A stretch of DNA of 64,000 nucleotides from assembly GCF_003432115.1 (NCBI RefSeq), contig NZ_QWDC01000001.1:496001-560000 (forward strand). Reading direction: 5' to 3'. Shown here one piece after another: positions 1 to 8,044 of this stretch (the stretch's first letter is position 1; each line of letters begins with the position of its first letter). The notes beneath the pieces are model-generated. The model searched no databases and was not told the DNA's origin. It saw only the letters and a program-made list of their open reading frames with translations. This DNA comes from Mucilaginibacter conchicola (GTDB lineage: Bacteria > Bacteroidota > Bacteroidia > Sphingobacteriales > Sphingobacteriaceae). A program made the position numbers and the translations under genes.

Positions 1-683
1 ATATTGTAGATATTACTAACAATGTGCCGGCCTTTAATGTGCAACAGGCAGCCTTCATTTTAAAGAACAGTTACCACTACTTTCCTGATGGCACTGTACA
101 CCTCATAGGCATTGATACTGTGTACAGTACGTACACCCGCTACCTGGCTGTAAAGCACAATAACCACTACTTTGTGGGTGCCGATAACGGCATCTTTTCG
201 CTGATGTTTGACCACCAGGTAGCCGAGGTTGTGGAAATAAATATTATGCAGGATTTGAAGTTTCTGCACTTCCCCCTGGCTGATATTTTTGTGAAGGCCG
301 CATGCCACCTGGCCGATGGCGGATCGCTTGCCGAGATTGGCTTACCGGTGCCCGAGGTGGAGAACAAAATGAACCTGCAGCCCGTTATCGAAAAAAACCT
401 GATAAAAGGCGTGGTGATATATGTAGATGCGTTCCAGAACGTTATAACAAATATTACCAAAGAGTTTTTTAACCGTGTGCAGCAGGGCCGCAGGTTTGTG
501 CTTTACTTTAAGCGTAATGAAACCATCAACCAGCTTAGCTGGCACTACAATGAGGTGCCTGAGGGCGAAAAGCTTTGCCTTTTTGGCATAAGCGACCACC
601 TGGAGATTGCCATTAACAAGGGTAACGCCAGCGGCTTACTGGGCCTAAACCTTGGCGATAGCGTTATTATTGATTTCCAGTAA
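1..683 (+). CDS. SAM hydroxide adenosyltransferase family protein (5' partial)
   Basis: The reading frame is open to the left edge (first full codon at base 3), so the true start lies outside the window; the GTG at 24 is internal. The first visible residues read IVDITNNVPAFNV, matching the family's 'vDIth.vppf' segment that follows the N-terminal Asp/Gly motif. Members of the DUF62/SAM hydrolase (duf-62, fluorinase-like) family cleave S-adenosylmethionine to adenosine and methionine with water as nucleophile. The C-terminal domain is visible, including a VDAFQNVITNI segment that corresponds to the conserved 'D.FGN.vTNI' of the family. About 226 residues are present and perhaps 40-50 are missing. 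No signal peptide can be judged. The next gene begins 16 bases downstream and could be co-transcribed. Confidence 0.85.
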   Translation, partial: IVDITNNVPAFNVQQAAFILKNSYHYFPDGTVHLIGIDTVYSTYTRYLAVKHNNHYFVGADNGIFSLMFDHQVAEVVEINIMQDLKFLHFPLADIFVKAACHLADGGSLAEIGLPVPEVENKMNLQPVIEKNLIKGVVIYVDAFQNVITNITKEFFNRVQQGRRFVLYFKRNETINQLSWHYNEVPEGEKLCLFGISDHLEIAINKGNASGLLGLNLGDSVIIDFQ

Positions 684-699
684 TCAGGATTCAACCCGT

Positions 700-1239
700 A
701 TGAAAAATTTGATACTCACCGGCTTTATGCTGCTGTTTGGGCTTGCTGTATTTGGCCAAACCAACCCCGATTCGGTTGTTTATATCCAACAGCGCAATAA
801 AATAAACAAGATGCTTGCTGATCGCCGTGCAAAGTTTGGCCGGTACGACACCAGCCTTGTTCAACACAGCGGTATCTTCGGGATGCAAACCAAAGGCGAC
901 ATCCGCCGCTCAAACGAGATACTGATGGATATTGCTGATACTGACGATGAGATCTTTATCGAATTGAAGAAACTTTTTGATTACAACACCAATCAACTCA
1001 ACTACAGCAAGTTTCAGCGCAAGCAAACTGAAAGCAGTTTAAAAGATGCCGAGAAAAGCCGCATTGCATATCTAAGAAGTATCAGCGCTTTAAGAAATCA
1101 GAACGACAGCCTTAAAGTACAGGTAAAACAGCTGGAAACATCTAAACAAAAGCAGCAAGGCATCATGATTGTGTTGGTAGTTCTCACTTTTGCGTCAATT
1201 TTAATACTGTTTATCGTCAAAAGGAAAAGAAACACGTAA
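700..1239 (+). CDS. Hypothetical exported coiled-coil protein with C-terminal membrane anchor
   Basis: I do not recognise a named family. The start at 700 was chosen because MKNLILTGFMLLFGLAVFGQ is a clear signal peptide; the same frame opens earlier, at 652, but that part overlaps the preceding gene. The mature protein (about 160 residues) is rich in charged and Gln/Asn residues. Around residues 100-150 it has a heptad-like coiled coil (KDAEKSRIAYLRSISALRNQNDSL and following, shown here only by its ends). It closes with one hydrophobic helix (IMIVLVVLTFASILILFIV) and a basic KRKRNT tail, so it should sit in the inner membrane with the coiled coil in the periplasm. It lies 29 bases before the ABC exporter gene and may share its transcript. 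Function unknown. Confidence 0.75.
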   Translation: MKNLILTGFMLLFGLAVFGQTNPDSVVYIQQRNKINKMLADRRAKFGRYDTSLVQHSGIFGMQTKGDIRRSNEILMDIADTDDEIFIELKKLFDYNTNQLNYSKFQRKQTESSLKDAEKSRIAYLRSISALRNQNDSLKVQVKQLETSKQKQQGIMIVLVVLTFASILILFIVKRKRNT

Positions 1240-1268
1240 TTTCGCCACTTTGTACATAAAAATCATCA

Positions 1269-3101
1269 ATGGCACGAGGACGACTGAACAGTGGCAGCAA
1301 GGCAGAAGCAGAATTACCAAAAGCTAAGTTAAATAAACAAAGCCTGCGCAACGTAAGTAAACTATTAAGTTATATAAAACCTTACAGGCTTAAATTTATA
1401 GGCGGACTTGTATTCCTTGTTATCTCCAGCTTAGTTGGTTTAGCATTTCCCGGATTTTTTGGTGCTTTGATAGATGCTTCGCAAGGTGTAAAACGTTATG
1501 GCTTTGTTCCTGCAGATCTTAAAAAGATCGGTGAGGTTGCCATTGTGGTATTATTCTTTCAAGGCTTTGTATCCTATTTCAGAATTACCTGGTTTGTACA
1601 AGTTGCCGAGAAATCATTGGCAGCTATCCGCAGGGATACTTATTTCAGGTTAATTACCCTACCCATGAACTTCTTTGCTAACCGCAGGGTTGGTGAACTC
1701 AATAGCCGTATCAGTGCAGACCTTTCTCAGATACAAGAAACCCTTACCACAACTTTAGCAGAAGTAATTAGGCAGGTGATCATCCTGATAGGTGGTATAA
1801 CGTTATTAGTTATCATCTCGTGGAAACTTACTATTGCTTTATTAGTCATACTTCCCGTACTGATTGTTTTCGCTATCGTATTTGGTAAATTTATCAGAAA
1901 GCTATCACGCGAGGCACAAGATCAACTGGCCGAGTCTAATACTATAGTAGAAGAAACACTACAAGGTATTGCCAACGTTAAAGCATTTGTAAACGAGGCT
2001 TTTGAAGCAGGCCGCTATGATAAAACCTTGCAACGTGTAGTAAACATAGCTGTACGGGGAGCGAAATTTAGGGGCATGTTTGGTGCTTTTATAGTTTTCT
2101 GTTTGTTCGGTACTATATTCTGTGAAATTTGGTATGGCTCTTACCTGGTTTCTATCCACGATAAAGGGATGACCTTTGGCCAGCTAACTAACTTTATCGT
2201 ATACGCGGCATTTATCAGCGCAGCAATGGGTAGCTTGCCCGATCTTTATGCTAATATCCAAAAAGCGGTAGGCGCAAGTGAGCGTGTTTTAGAAATACTG
2301 CATGAACAAGGCGAAGATGTTTCTATTAACGCCGAGGATAACGTGACCAAGAAACAGATCAACGGTAACCTCGAGTTTAGCAATGTGGAGTTTGCTTATC
2401 CGTCACGTTCAGAAATAACGGTATTAAAAAATGTTTCTTTCAGTGCAGATGCCGGTCAGAAGGTAGCTATTGTTGGCCCAAGCGGTTCAGGTAAATCTAC
2501 CATGGCGGCTTTGATACTGCAGTTCTACCACCCGCAAAGTGGTTCTATCAAATTTGATGGTGTTGATGCAGATCACTATGCATTGACCGATATCCGTAAC
2601 CAGGTGGCTATTGTTCCGCAGGATGTATTGCTGTTTGGCGGTACCATTGCCGAGAATATTGCTTATGGTAAACTGGGGGCCACCCGCGAGGAAATTATCA
2701 CAGCAGCCAAGAAAGCTAATGCCGATAACTTTATCAGCGGTTTCCCTGAAGGATATGAGACCCTTGTAGGCGAGCGTGGCGTAAAACTTTCGGGCGGGCA
2801 ACGCCAGCGTATTGCCATTGCACGCGCTCTGCTAAAAAACCCGGCCATCCTTATACTGGATGAAGCCACCTCTTCTCTCGATTCTGAATCTGAGCGCCTG
2901 GTGCAGGAAGCTCTCGAGGTGCTGATGAAAGGCCGTACTTCTATCATCATCGCCCACCGTTTATCAACAATTCGCGAAGCTGATAAAATTATTGTGCTGG
3001 AAAAAGGTAATATTGTAGAAAGCGGCAATCACCAGGAACTGATAGCAAACGAGCAGGGCCTTTACAGGTACCTTAGCCAGCTACAGTTTGAGAATGCGTA
3101 A
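1269..3101 (+). CDS. ABC transporter ATP-binding/permease protein (MsbA/multidrug half-exporter type)
   Basis: A full-length half-transporter of 610 residues with six transmembrane helices (about residues 40-330) followed by a nucleotide-binding domain. All ATPase motifs are visible: Walker A GPSGSGKST near residue 402, Q-loop in VAIVPQD, signature LSGGQRQR near 506, Walker B ILILDEATSS near 530 and switch histidine in IIAHRLST near 562. It should act as a homodimer exporting lipid, drug or peptide across the inner membrane; the substrate cannot be read from the sequence. The N-terminal 30 residues are basic and soluble, as usual in Bacteroidota members. It follows the anchored coiled-coil gene by 29 bases and is separated from the next gene by a repeat-bearing spacer. 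Confidence 0.95.
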   Translation: MARGRLNSGSKAEAELPKAKLNKQSLRNVSKLLSYIKPYRLKFIGGLVFLVISSLVGLAFPGFFGALIDASQGVKRYGFVPADLKKIGEVAIVVLFFQGFVSYFRITWFVQVAEKSLAAIRRDTYFRLITLPMNFFANRRVGELNSRISADLSQIQETLTTTLAEVIRQVIILIGGITLLVIISWKLTIALLVILPVLIVFAIVFGKFIRKLSREAQDQLAESNTIVEETLQGIANVKAFVNEAFEAGRYDKTLQRVVNIAVRGAKFRGMFGAFIVFCLFGTIFCEIWYGSYLVSIHDKGMTFGQLTNFIVYAAFISAAMGSLPDLYANIQKAVGASERVLEILHEQGEDVSINAEDNVTKKQINGNLEFSNVEFAYPSRSEITVLKNVSFSADAGQKVAIVGPSGSGKSTMAALILQFYHPQSGSIKFDGVDADHYALTDIRNQVAIVPQDVLLFGGTIAENIAYGKLGATREEIITAAKKANADNFISGFPEGYETLVGERGVKLSGGQRQRIAIARALLKNPAILILDEATSSLDSESERLVQEALEVLMKGRTSIIIAHRLSTIREADKIIVLEKGNIVESGNHQELIANEQGLYRYLSQLQFENA

Positions 3102-3118
3102 CGTTTAGCTCATAGTTG

Positions 3119-3222
3119 ATGGTTCATAGTTAATAGTGAAAAACTATTTGAGTTCCGCAAACTTAATGCTTACCGCTGATGATTCGTGTTCATAGTTTAA
3201 AGCGCTATGATCTATGAACCAT
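3119..3222. repeat. Intergenic inverted repeat of the 'TTCATAGTT' family
   Basis: ATGGTTCATAG (3119-3129) and its exact reverse complement CTATGAACCAT (3212-3222) bracket about 80 bases between the ABC exporter and beta-CASP genes. GTTCATAGTTAATAG at 3122-3136 recurs base for base at 31085-31099 in another spacer, so this is a dispersed repeat and not a gene-specific site. It could fold as a long hairpin in mRNA. No ORF lies in it. Confidence 0.7.
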
Positions 3223-3245
3223 TACCCATGAACTACTAAAACCAA

Positions 3246-4643
3246 ATGAAACTAACTATACACGGGGCGGCCCGTCAGGTAACCGGCAGTATGCATTTAC
3301 TGCAGGTTGGCCAATATAAAATATTGATTGATTGTGGCCTCGATTACGAGAAAGACCACAACATGCAGATCAACGAAGATTTCGGTTTCAGGCCCGAGGA
3401 GATCGACGTTGTGATACTCACCCATGCACATATCGATCACTCGGGCAACCTGCCTACACTTGTGCGCATGGGCTTCAATGGCCAAATACTGTGCACCCCA
3501 CCTACTGCCGATCTTACGGAGCTATTACTAATGGACTCGGTAAACATCTTTTTACAAAAAGCGCAAAAGGGCAAACAACATCGCCGCAGGCATAAACATA
3601 GCAGTGGCGGCCCGCAGCCTTTGTACCTGCAAAAGCATGTGATGGATACTGTTGAGCGTTTCATCACCATCAACTTTAACAGACCTTTCAGGATAACCGG
3701 CGATATAGAGGTAACTTTTGTACCTGCAGGCCACTTATTGGGAGCCGCCGGTGTGGTATTAAAAGTAAACGATGAGGGCGTTGAGAAAACCATTGCCTTT
3801 ACAGGTGATATAGGCCGCAAAGGCTACCCTGTATTGAATGATCCTGAACCACTCCCACCTGTTGACTATTTAGTGTCTGAAGCTACTTACGGTGGCCGCA
3901 TGCATAGCAAAGGCAAAAGCGTGCAGGAAACGTTGGAAGAGATAATCGATAAGGTTTGTATAAAAGAACAAGGCAGGCTCATCATCCCGGCGTTCAGTAT
4001 TGGCCGTACGCAATCGCTGGTGTTTGTGCTGAACAAGATCTTTAGCAGCGGCGCGTTGCCACCGGTGAAGATTTTTGTGGATAGCCCAATGGCCAGCAGG
4101 GCTACAGAGCTTTATCGCAAGCACCATAGCCAGGTAAACCCTGAGGCACATGAGTTCTACAACACCAAAGGTGATGAGTTTGAGTTTGATAATCTCACTT
4201 ATGTAGAGACTTTAAAAGATAGCCGACAGGTATCCAACTACTTTGAACCTTGTATAATTATCTCTTCTGCAGGTATGCTTGAGGGTGGCCGTATACAGGA
4301 TCACCTGTTCTACAACATCCAGAATTATTACTGCACCATCCTGTTCATAGGTTACTGTGCTAAAGGCACATTAGGTTACCGCCTGCTTCGTGGCGATCCT
4401 ATCGTACACATCAAAGACCGCGACCTGGCCGTTTACGCCACCATCAAACAAACAGACGTTCTGAGTGCCCACGGCGACCATGAAGATCTGGTGAACAACG
4501 TAAAATCGCAAGATGCATCAAAACTGAAAGGCGTTTACCTTGTACACGGCGAAACCAGTGCTATGCAGGCTTTGGCGGATACATTGGAAAGCGACGGATA
4601 TAAAGTGAATATCCCGGAGAAGGGTGTGAGTTACGAGTTGTAG
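3246..4643 (+). CDS. Metallo-beta-lactamase-fold beta-CASP ribonuclease-like hydrolase
   Basis: At 465 residues this matches the length of the YSH1/CPSF73-like bacterial beta-CASP proteins. The metal site motif HAHIDHSG is at about residues 59-66. Further ligands are H in PAGHLLGAAG and D in FTGDIGRKG. The beta-CASP part shows SPMASRATELY, SSAGMLEGGRI, HGDHEDL and a final VHGE. Family members process RNA endo- or exonucleolytically with two zinc ions; the exact substrate here is unknown. No signal peptide is present, so it is cytoplasmic. A basic insertion (KAQKGKQHRRRHKHSS) near residues 105-120 probably contacts nucleic acid. It stands alone, followed by 380 bases of repeats. Confidence 0.92.
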   Translation: MKLTIHGAARQVTGSMHLLQVGQYKILIDCGLDYEKDHNMQINEDFGFRPEEIDVVILTHAHIDHSGNLPTLVRMGFNGQILCTPPTADLTELLLMDSVNIFLQKAQKGKQHRRRHKHSSGGPQPLYLQKHVMDTVERFITINFNRPFRITGDIEVTFVPAGHLLGAAGVVLKVNDEGVEKTIAFTGDIGRKGYPVLNDPEPLPPVDYLVSEATYGGRMHSKGKSVQETLEEIIDKVCIKEQGRLIIPAFSIGRTQSLVFVLNKIFSSGALPPVKIFVDSPMASRATELYRKHHSQVNPEAHEFYNTKGDEFEFDNLTYVETLKDSRQVSNYFEPCIIISSAGMLEGGRIQDHLFYNIQNYYCTILFIGYCAKGTLGYRLLRGDPIVHIKDRDLAVYATIKQTDVLSAHGDHEDLVNNVKSQDASKLKGVYLVHGETSAMQALADTLESDGYKVNIPEKGVSYEL

Positions 4644-4664
4644 TTACCCGATACCTATAACACC

Positions 4665-4822
4665 GTGTCATTGCGAGGAGCGATAGCGACGTGGCAATCT
4701 CATAGGTAGTTCTTCGACAGCTAAATTCAAAAAAGATTTAAATCTCGTCGGCATGCTTAAATTCTTTATCATCCACCAGAAGAGCCAAGCGTGTGGGATA
4801 CCGAAATAAATTCGGCATGACG
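4665..4822. repeat. Palindromic intergenic repeat, 'GTCATTGCGAGGAGCGATAG' family
   Basis: The left part (4665-4701) has GTGTCATTGCGAGGAG and GTGGCAATCTC; the right part (about 4809-4822) has ATTCGGCATGACG. The same family recurs more completely at 47628-47720. It makes up the left half of the gene-free stretch 4644-5023. I see no ORF or promoter here. Confidence 0.7.
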
Positions 4823-4833
4823 GTAATAATACT

Positions 4834-4971
4834 ATGTCATTTCGAACGAGGTACGAGGAGAACCGGAACAAAGTGGAGCTCATCGAAGATAAATCCTGTT
4901 AGAAAAGACAAGTTCAGGACTTTTCAGGAATAACAGGATTTCTCTTCGCTGTCGCTCATTCGAAATGACAT
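4834..4971. repeat. Palindromic intergenic repeat with perfect 13-base ends
   Basis: ATGTCATTTCGAA at 4834-4846 is the exact reverse complement of TTCGAAATGACAT at 4959-4971, enclosing 112 bases with further self-complementary words (ACGAGGAGAA... / ...TTTCTCTTCGCTGTCGC; AATCCTGTT / AACAGGATT). It fills the right half of the 380-base gene-free stretch between the beta-CASP gene and the convergent Fe-S protein gene. After it, 4986-5020 has ATCACATAAATCA-type words that resemble 19096-19120. Confidence 0.8.
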
Positions 4972-5023
4972 GGTGGTTTTAAAAGTAAAATCACATAAAT
5001 CACCACAATCTCAAAATCAGCGG

Positions 5024-5752
5024 TCACACGTTCCCCCAACCATTTGCCAGTACATCGGCAATGTGCATAGTCTTCAGTGGGATGTTGTTCTTATCGATAT
5101 AACCCTGCAGGTGCAGCAGGCATGAGGCATCGGTTGAGATAATGTAATCGGCTCCTACAGACAGTGCATTATCAACCTTTTGTTGCGCCATGGCAGTTGA
5201 TATGGCATCAAATTTAACCGCAAACGTGCCACCAAAGCCGCAGCAGGTCTCGCCCGCGGGCAAGTCAACCAGTTCAAGGCCGTGAACTTTTTCTAAAAGC
5301 TGGCGGGGTTCGGCTTTAATATGGCACTCGCGCAGGCCGGCACAGCTATCGTGGTAAACTGCACGACCTTCCAGCTCTGCGCCAAAATAATCAACCTGCA
5401 GAATATTTACTAGAAAATCGCTCAGCTCGTAAATATTAGCCTGGATACTCCTGCATTTATTGTGCGACATGGTATTGGTAAACAGATCGCTGTAGTAATT
5501 ACGCACCATACCTGTACAAGAAGCCGATGGCGATACGATCACACTCTCCTCTTTAAAGTCATTTAGGAACTTACTGCCCACTGTTTTGGCATCATCCCAA
5601 AAGCCAGCGTTAAAGGCGGGTTGCCCACAGCAGGTTTGTTCGGGGTTATAGTTGACCACGCAGCCCGCTTTCTCTAATACTTTTACGGTATTAAAAGCAG
5701 TCTCGGGGTATAGCTGGTCAATAAAACAGGGAATAAACAGGTCAATGGTCAT
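5024..5752 (-). CDS. (Fe-S)-binding protein with two CCG domains (LutA/GlpC-like)
   Basis: A 242-residue protein made of two cysteine-rich (CCG, DUF224) domains. The first has PCF at residue 8-10 and TCCGQP at 40-45; the second has ETCCGFGGTF near residue 168-177 and a C in HDSCAGLREC. Such domains bind Fe-S clusters or hetero-disulphides; the LutA/YkgE subfamily of this length works with LutB and LutC in lactate oxidation. LutB and LutC are absent here; instead the gene lies 9 bases downstream of an MFS transporter gene on the same strand. The protein is cytoplasmic (no signal peptide). The family call is firm. The substrate and the name lutA are only inference. Confidence 0.88.
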   Translation of the reverse strand: MTIDLFIPCFIDQLYPETAFNTVKVLEKAGCVVNYNPEQTCCGQPAFNAGFWDDAKTVGSKFLNDFKEESVIVSPSASCTGMVRNYYSDLFTNTMSHNKCRSIQANIYELSDFLVNILQVDYFGAELEGRAVYHDSCAGLRECHIKAEPRQLLEKVHGLELVDLPAGETCCGFGGTFAVKFDAISTAMAQQKVDNALSVGADYIISTDASCLLHLQGYIDKNNIPLKTMHIADVLANGWGNV

Positions 5753-5761
5753 CGGCAGATA

Positions 5762-7084
5762 TTAACTGGCGCTAAAGTCCGTATTTTTCTTTGAAATATT
5801 TTCGGCCTTCAGCAATGAAAACAACAGTAACAAACCTACAACGAAGAATGTTCCCAAAACCAGGGTAGAATTTCGCATACTGCCTGTTATCTCTTCAATA
5901 AACCCGAAACTGAACAATCCCCCTACTATGGCCAGCTTCTCGGTAACGTCATAAAAGCTAAAAAATGAAGCCGTATCGTTGATATTCTGCGGCAAAAACT
6001 TTGAATAAGTTGATCTTGACAACGATTGGATCCCGCCCATCACTAAACCTACTACCACCGCAACTATGTAGAATTGGGTTGATGTAGTAGTAAAATAGGC
6101 TGCTATACAAACGCCTATCCATATAAACACCACAAATATCAAAATACGTACGTTTCCATATTTATCAGACAAGCGCGACATTAACGTTGCGCCCACAATG
6201 GCCACTATCTGGATGATGAGAATGATAGAGATCAATGCAGAAGTCTCCATTTTTAGCTCCTTAGCTGCAAAACCGGTAGCTACCAACATAATGGTTTGCA
6301 CCCCCATCGAGTAGAAAAAGAAAGATGGTAAAAAGCGTTTCAACAAAGGCATTGATTTTACTTTAAGCCAAACCTTGGCCAGTTCTTCAAAGCCGCCTTT
6401 TATAATATTTTTATGATGCGTTTGCGCATTTGGGCTACCCTTTGGTAGCACGCTGAACGGTATCATGGCAAAACCAATCCACCAGATACCTACTAATAAA
6501 AATGATAAACGGGCAGGTAGTGATTTATCAGTTATCCCAAAGATCTCCGGCTTTAATACAAAAGCAAAACACACCAGTTGAAGCAACACGCTGCCAATGT
6601 AACCGAAAGTAAAGCCCTTGGCGCTCACTTTATCCTGCATATCCAATGTGGCTATCTCGGGCAGGTATGAATTGTAAAAAACAAAACCACCGCTGTAACC
6701 AATGGCCGCCAATGCAAAACAGATAACCCCTAACTCTAACGTTGAAGCTTTAAAAAAGAATAATCCGCAGCAAGCCAAAGAACCAAGAAGGGTAAAGAAC
6801 TGCATAAAGATCTTTTTGTTACCGCGATAATCGGCCACGGCACCTAAAATGGGCAGCAGGAAAACCATAATAAGGTAGGCTGTTGCCAGGGCATAATCCG
6901 TTAAAGCCGTATTCACAAAGCTCATCCCGAAGAAATTTACTTTATTGCCTATGGCCTCGTTCTGTGTAATGGCCACATAATACGCAGGGAAAATGGTTGA
7001 TGTGATAACAAGATTGTACGCCGAATTGGCCCAATCAAACATGGCCCAGGCGCGTATGGTTTTAGGATTATTTTTTGCTTCCAT
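5762..7084 (-). CDS. MFS transporter, UMF1/Atg22-like family
   Basis: A 440-residue membrane protein with about 12 hydrophobic helices. The N-terminus reads WAMFDWANSAYNLVI, the hallmark of the UMF1 (vacuole effluxer Atg22-like) branch of the major facilitator superfamily. A loop motif GAVADYRGNKK follows TM2 and a second, SRLSDKYGNVR, sits in the C-terminal half. Substrate unknown. It is probably the first gene of a two-gene operon with the CCG Fe-S protein, 9 bases apart. Upstream, TACTTTTA is a near-match to the -7 element close to the start, which would give a short leader. Confidence 0.9.
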   Translation of the reverse strand: MEAKNNPKTIRAWAMFDWANSAYNLVITSTIFPAYYVAITQNEAIGNKVNFFGMSFVNTALTDYALATAYLIMVFLLPILGAVADYRGNKKIFMQFFTLLGSLACCGLFFFKASTLELGVICFALAAIGYSGGFVFYNSYLPEIATLDMQDKVSAKGFTFGYIGSVLLQLVCFAFVLKPEIFGITDKSLPARLSFLLVGIWWIGFAMIPFSVLPKGSPNAQTHHKNIIKGGFEELAKVWLKVKSMPLLKRFLPSFFFYSMGVQTIMLVATGFAAKELKMETSALISIILIIQIVAIVGATLMSRLSDKYGNVRILIFVVFIWIGVCIAAYFTTTSTQFYIVAVVVGLVMGGIQSLSRSTYSKFLPQNINDTASFFSFYDVTEKLAIVGGLFSFGFIEEITGSMRNSTLVLGTFFVVGLLLLFSLLKAENISKKNTDFSAS

Positions 7085-7142
7085 TGCAGTTTAAAAGTAT
7101 ACATTTTTTAGAGTTTACAGAAAAATGTTCCTTAAGCTTATC

Positions 7143-7177
7143 CAAAAACAAAAGGCCTTGCTTTTAAAACAAGGCCT
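7143..7177 (-). terminator. Rho-independent terminator of the racemase gene
   Basis: On the minus strand AGGCCTTG (7177-7170), a nine-base loop and CAAGGCCTT (7160-7152) are followed by TTTGTTTTTGG. It lies 30 bases after the racemase stop codon. Confidence 0.8.
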
Positions 7178-7206
7178 CATAGTATCGAATAAGCAAGTGC
7201 TCTTTA

Positions 7207-7896
7207 TTATCCTAAAGCAAATTCCACAGCTGCCGCCGAATGGATCTGTGTGGTATCAAACAGTATCACATCGGTATCGCCGGGTTTTATCAGCAAAGGA
7301 ATTTCGGTACATCCTAAAATAACGCCCTCGGCACCTTCTTGTACAAATCGGTTAATGATCTTTAAATATTCGGCTTTGGTTTCTGGTAACAATATGCCTT
7401 TGCCCAGTTCATCCATCAAAGTTTGGTGGATAAAAGCTCGTTCTGTATCATTAGGGATGATGCTTTCAATGCCTGCTTCGGTCAATTTATCTGTAAAAAA
7501 AGTATTCTCCATGGTGAATTTTGTACCCAGGAGCGCCACCTTTTTCAGGCCTTCTTTTTTGATAACCTGAGCAGTTGCAGTAGCTACGTGGATAATCGGC
7601 AAACCGATCTTTGCTTCTACCTCTTCGGCAATAAGGTGCAGCGTATTGGCGCAAAGCAGAATGGCCTCTGCCCCGCTGCTTTTTAAACCGATGCCTGCAT
7701 CAACCACCATTTGGGTGGTTTTGGCCCAATCGTTAGCCGCATGGTTTTTGGCAATATCGGCATAATTGAACGAGTGCAGCAGCAATTGCGCTGCATTAAC
7801 ACCGCCCAGTTTATCATTAACGCCCTGGTTAATAAAACGATAATAATCAATGGTTGATACCCAACTGGTACCCCCAATAAGCCCTAAAGTTTTCAT
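7207..7896 (-). CDS. Aspartate/glutamate racemase family protein
   Basis: A 229-residue PLP-independent amino-acid racemase. Both catalytic cysteines are present, in LLCANTLH (N-terminal half) and ILGCTEIPLL (C-terminal half), together with the family opening MKTLGLIGGTSW. I placed the start at 7896 because that opening is the conserved N-terminus; the frame continues 20 codons upstream without resembling the family. The enzyme should interconvert L- and D-Asp or Glu in the cytoplasm, and D-Glu or D-Asp would serve cell-wall synthesis. Which amino acid is used is not visible. It is a single gene with its own terminator, divergent from rnr. Confidence 0.92.
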   Translation of the reverse strand: MKTLGLIGGTSWVSTIDYYRFINQGVNDKLGGVNAAQLLLHSFNYADIAKNHAANDWAKTTQMVVDAGIGLKSSGAEAILLCANTLHLIAEEVEAKIGLPIIHVATATAQVIKKEGLKKVALLGTKFTMENTFFTDKLTEAGIESIIPNDTERAFIHQTLMDELGKGILLPETKAEYLKIINRFVQEGAEGVILGCTEIPLLIKPGDTDVILFDTTQIHSAAAVEFALG

Positions 7897-8044
7897 GGTG
7901 GTAAAACTATAACTATTTGTAATTGCTTTAAGTTTATAGCGGTTACCAAACCACATTTTACACTATGGTTACGGTTGTAAATTGATTAATTAGGGTTAAT
8001 ATACAAAAGCAAGCACAATTCGTATCTTAGCGCAAGTTCTATCT

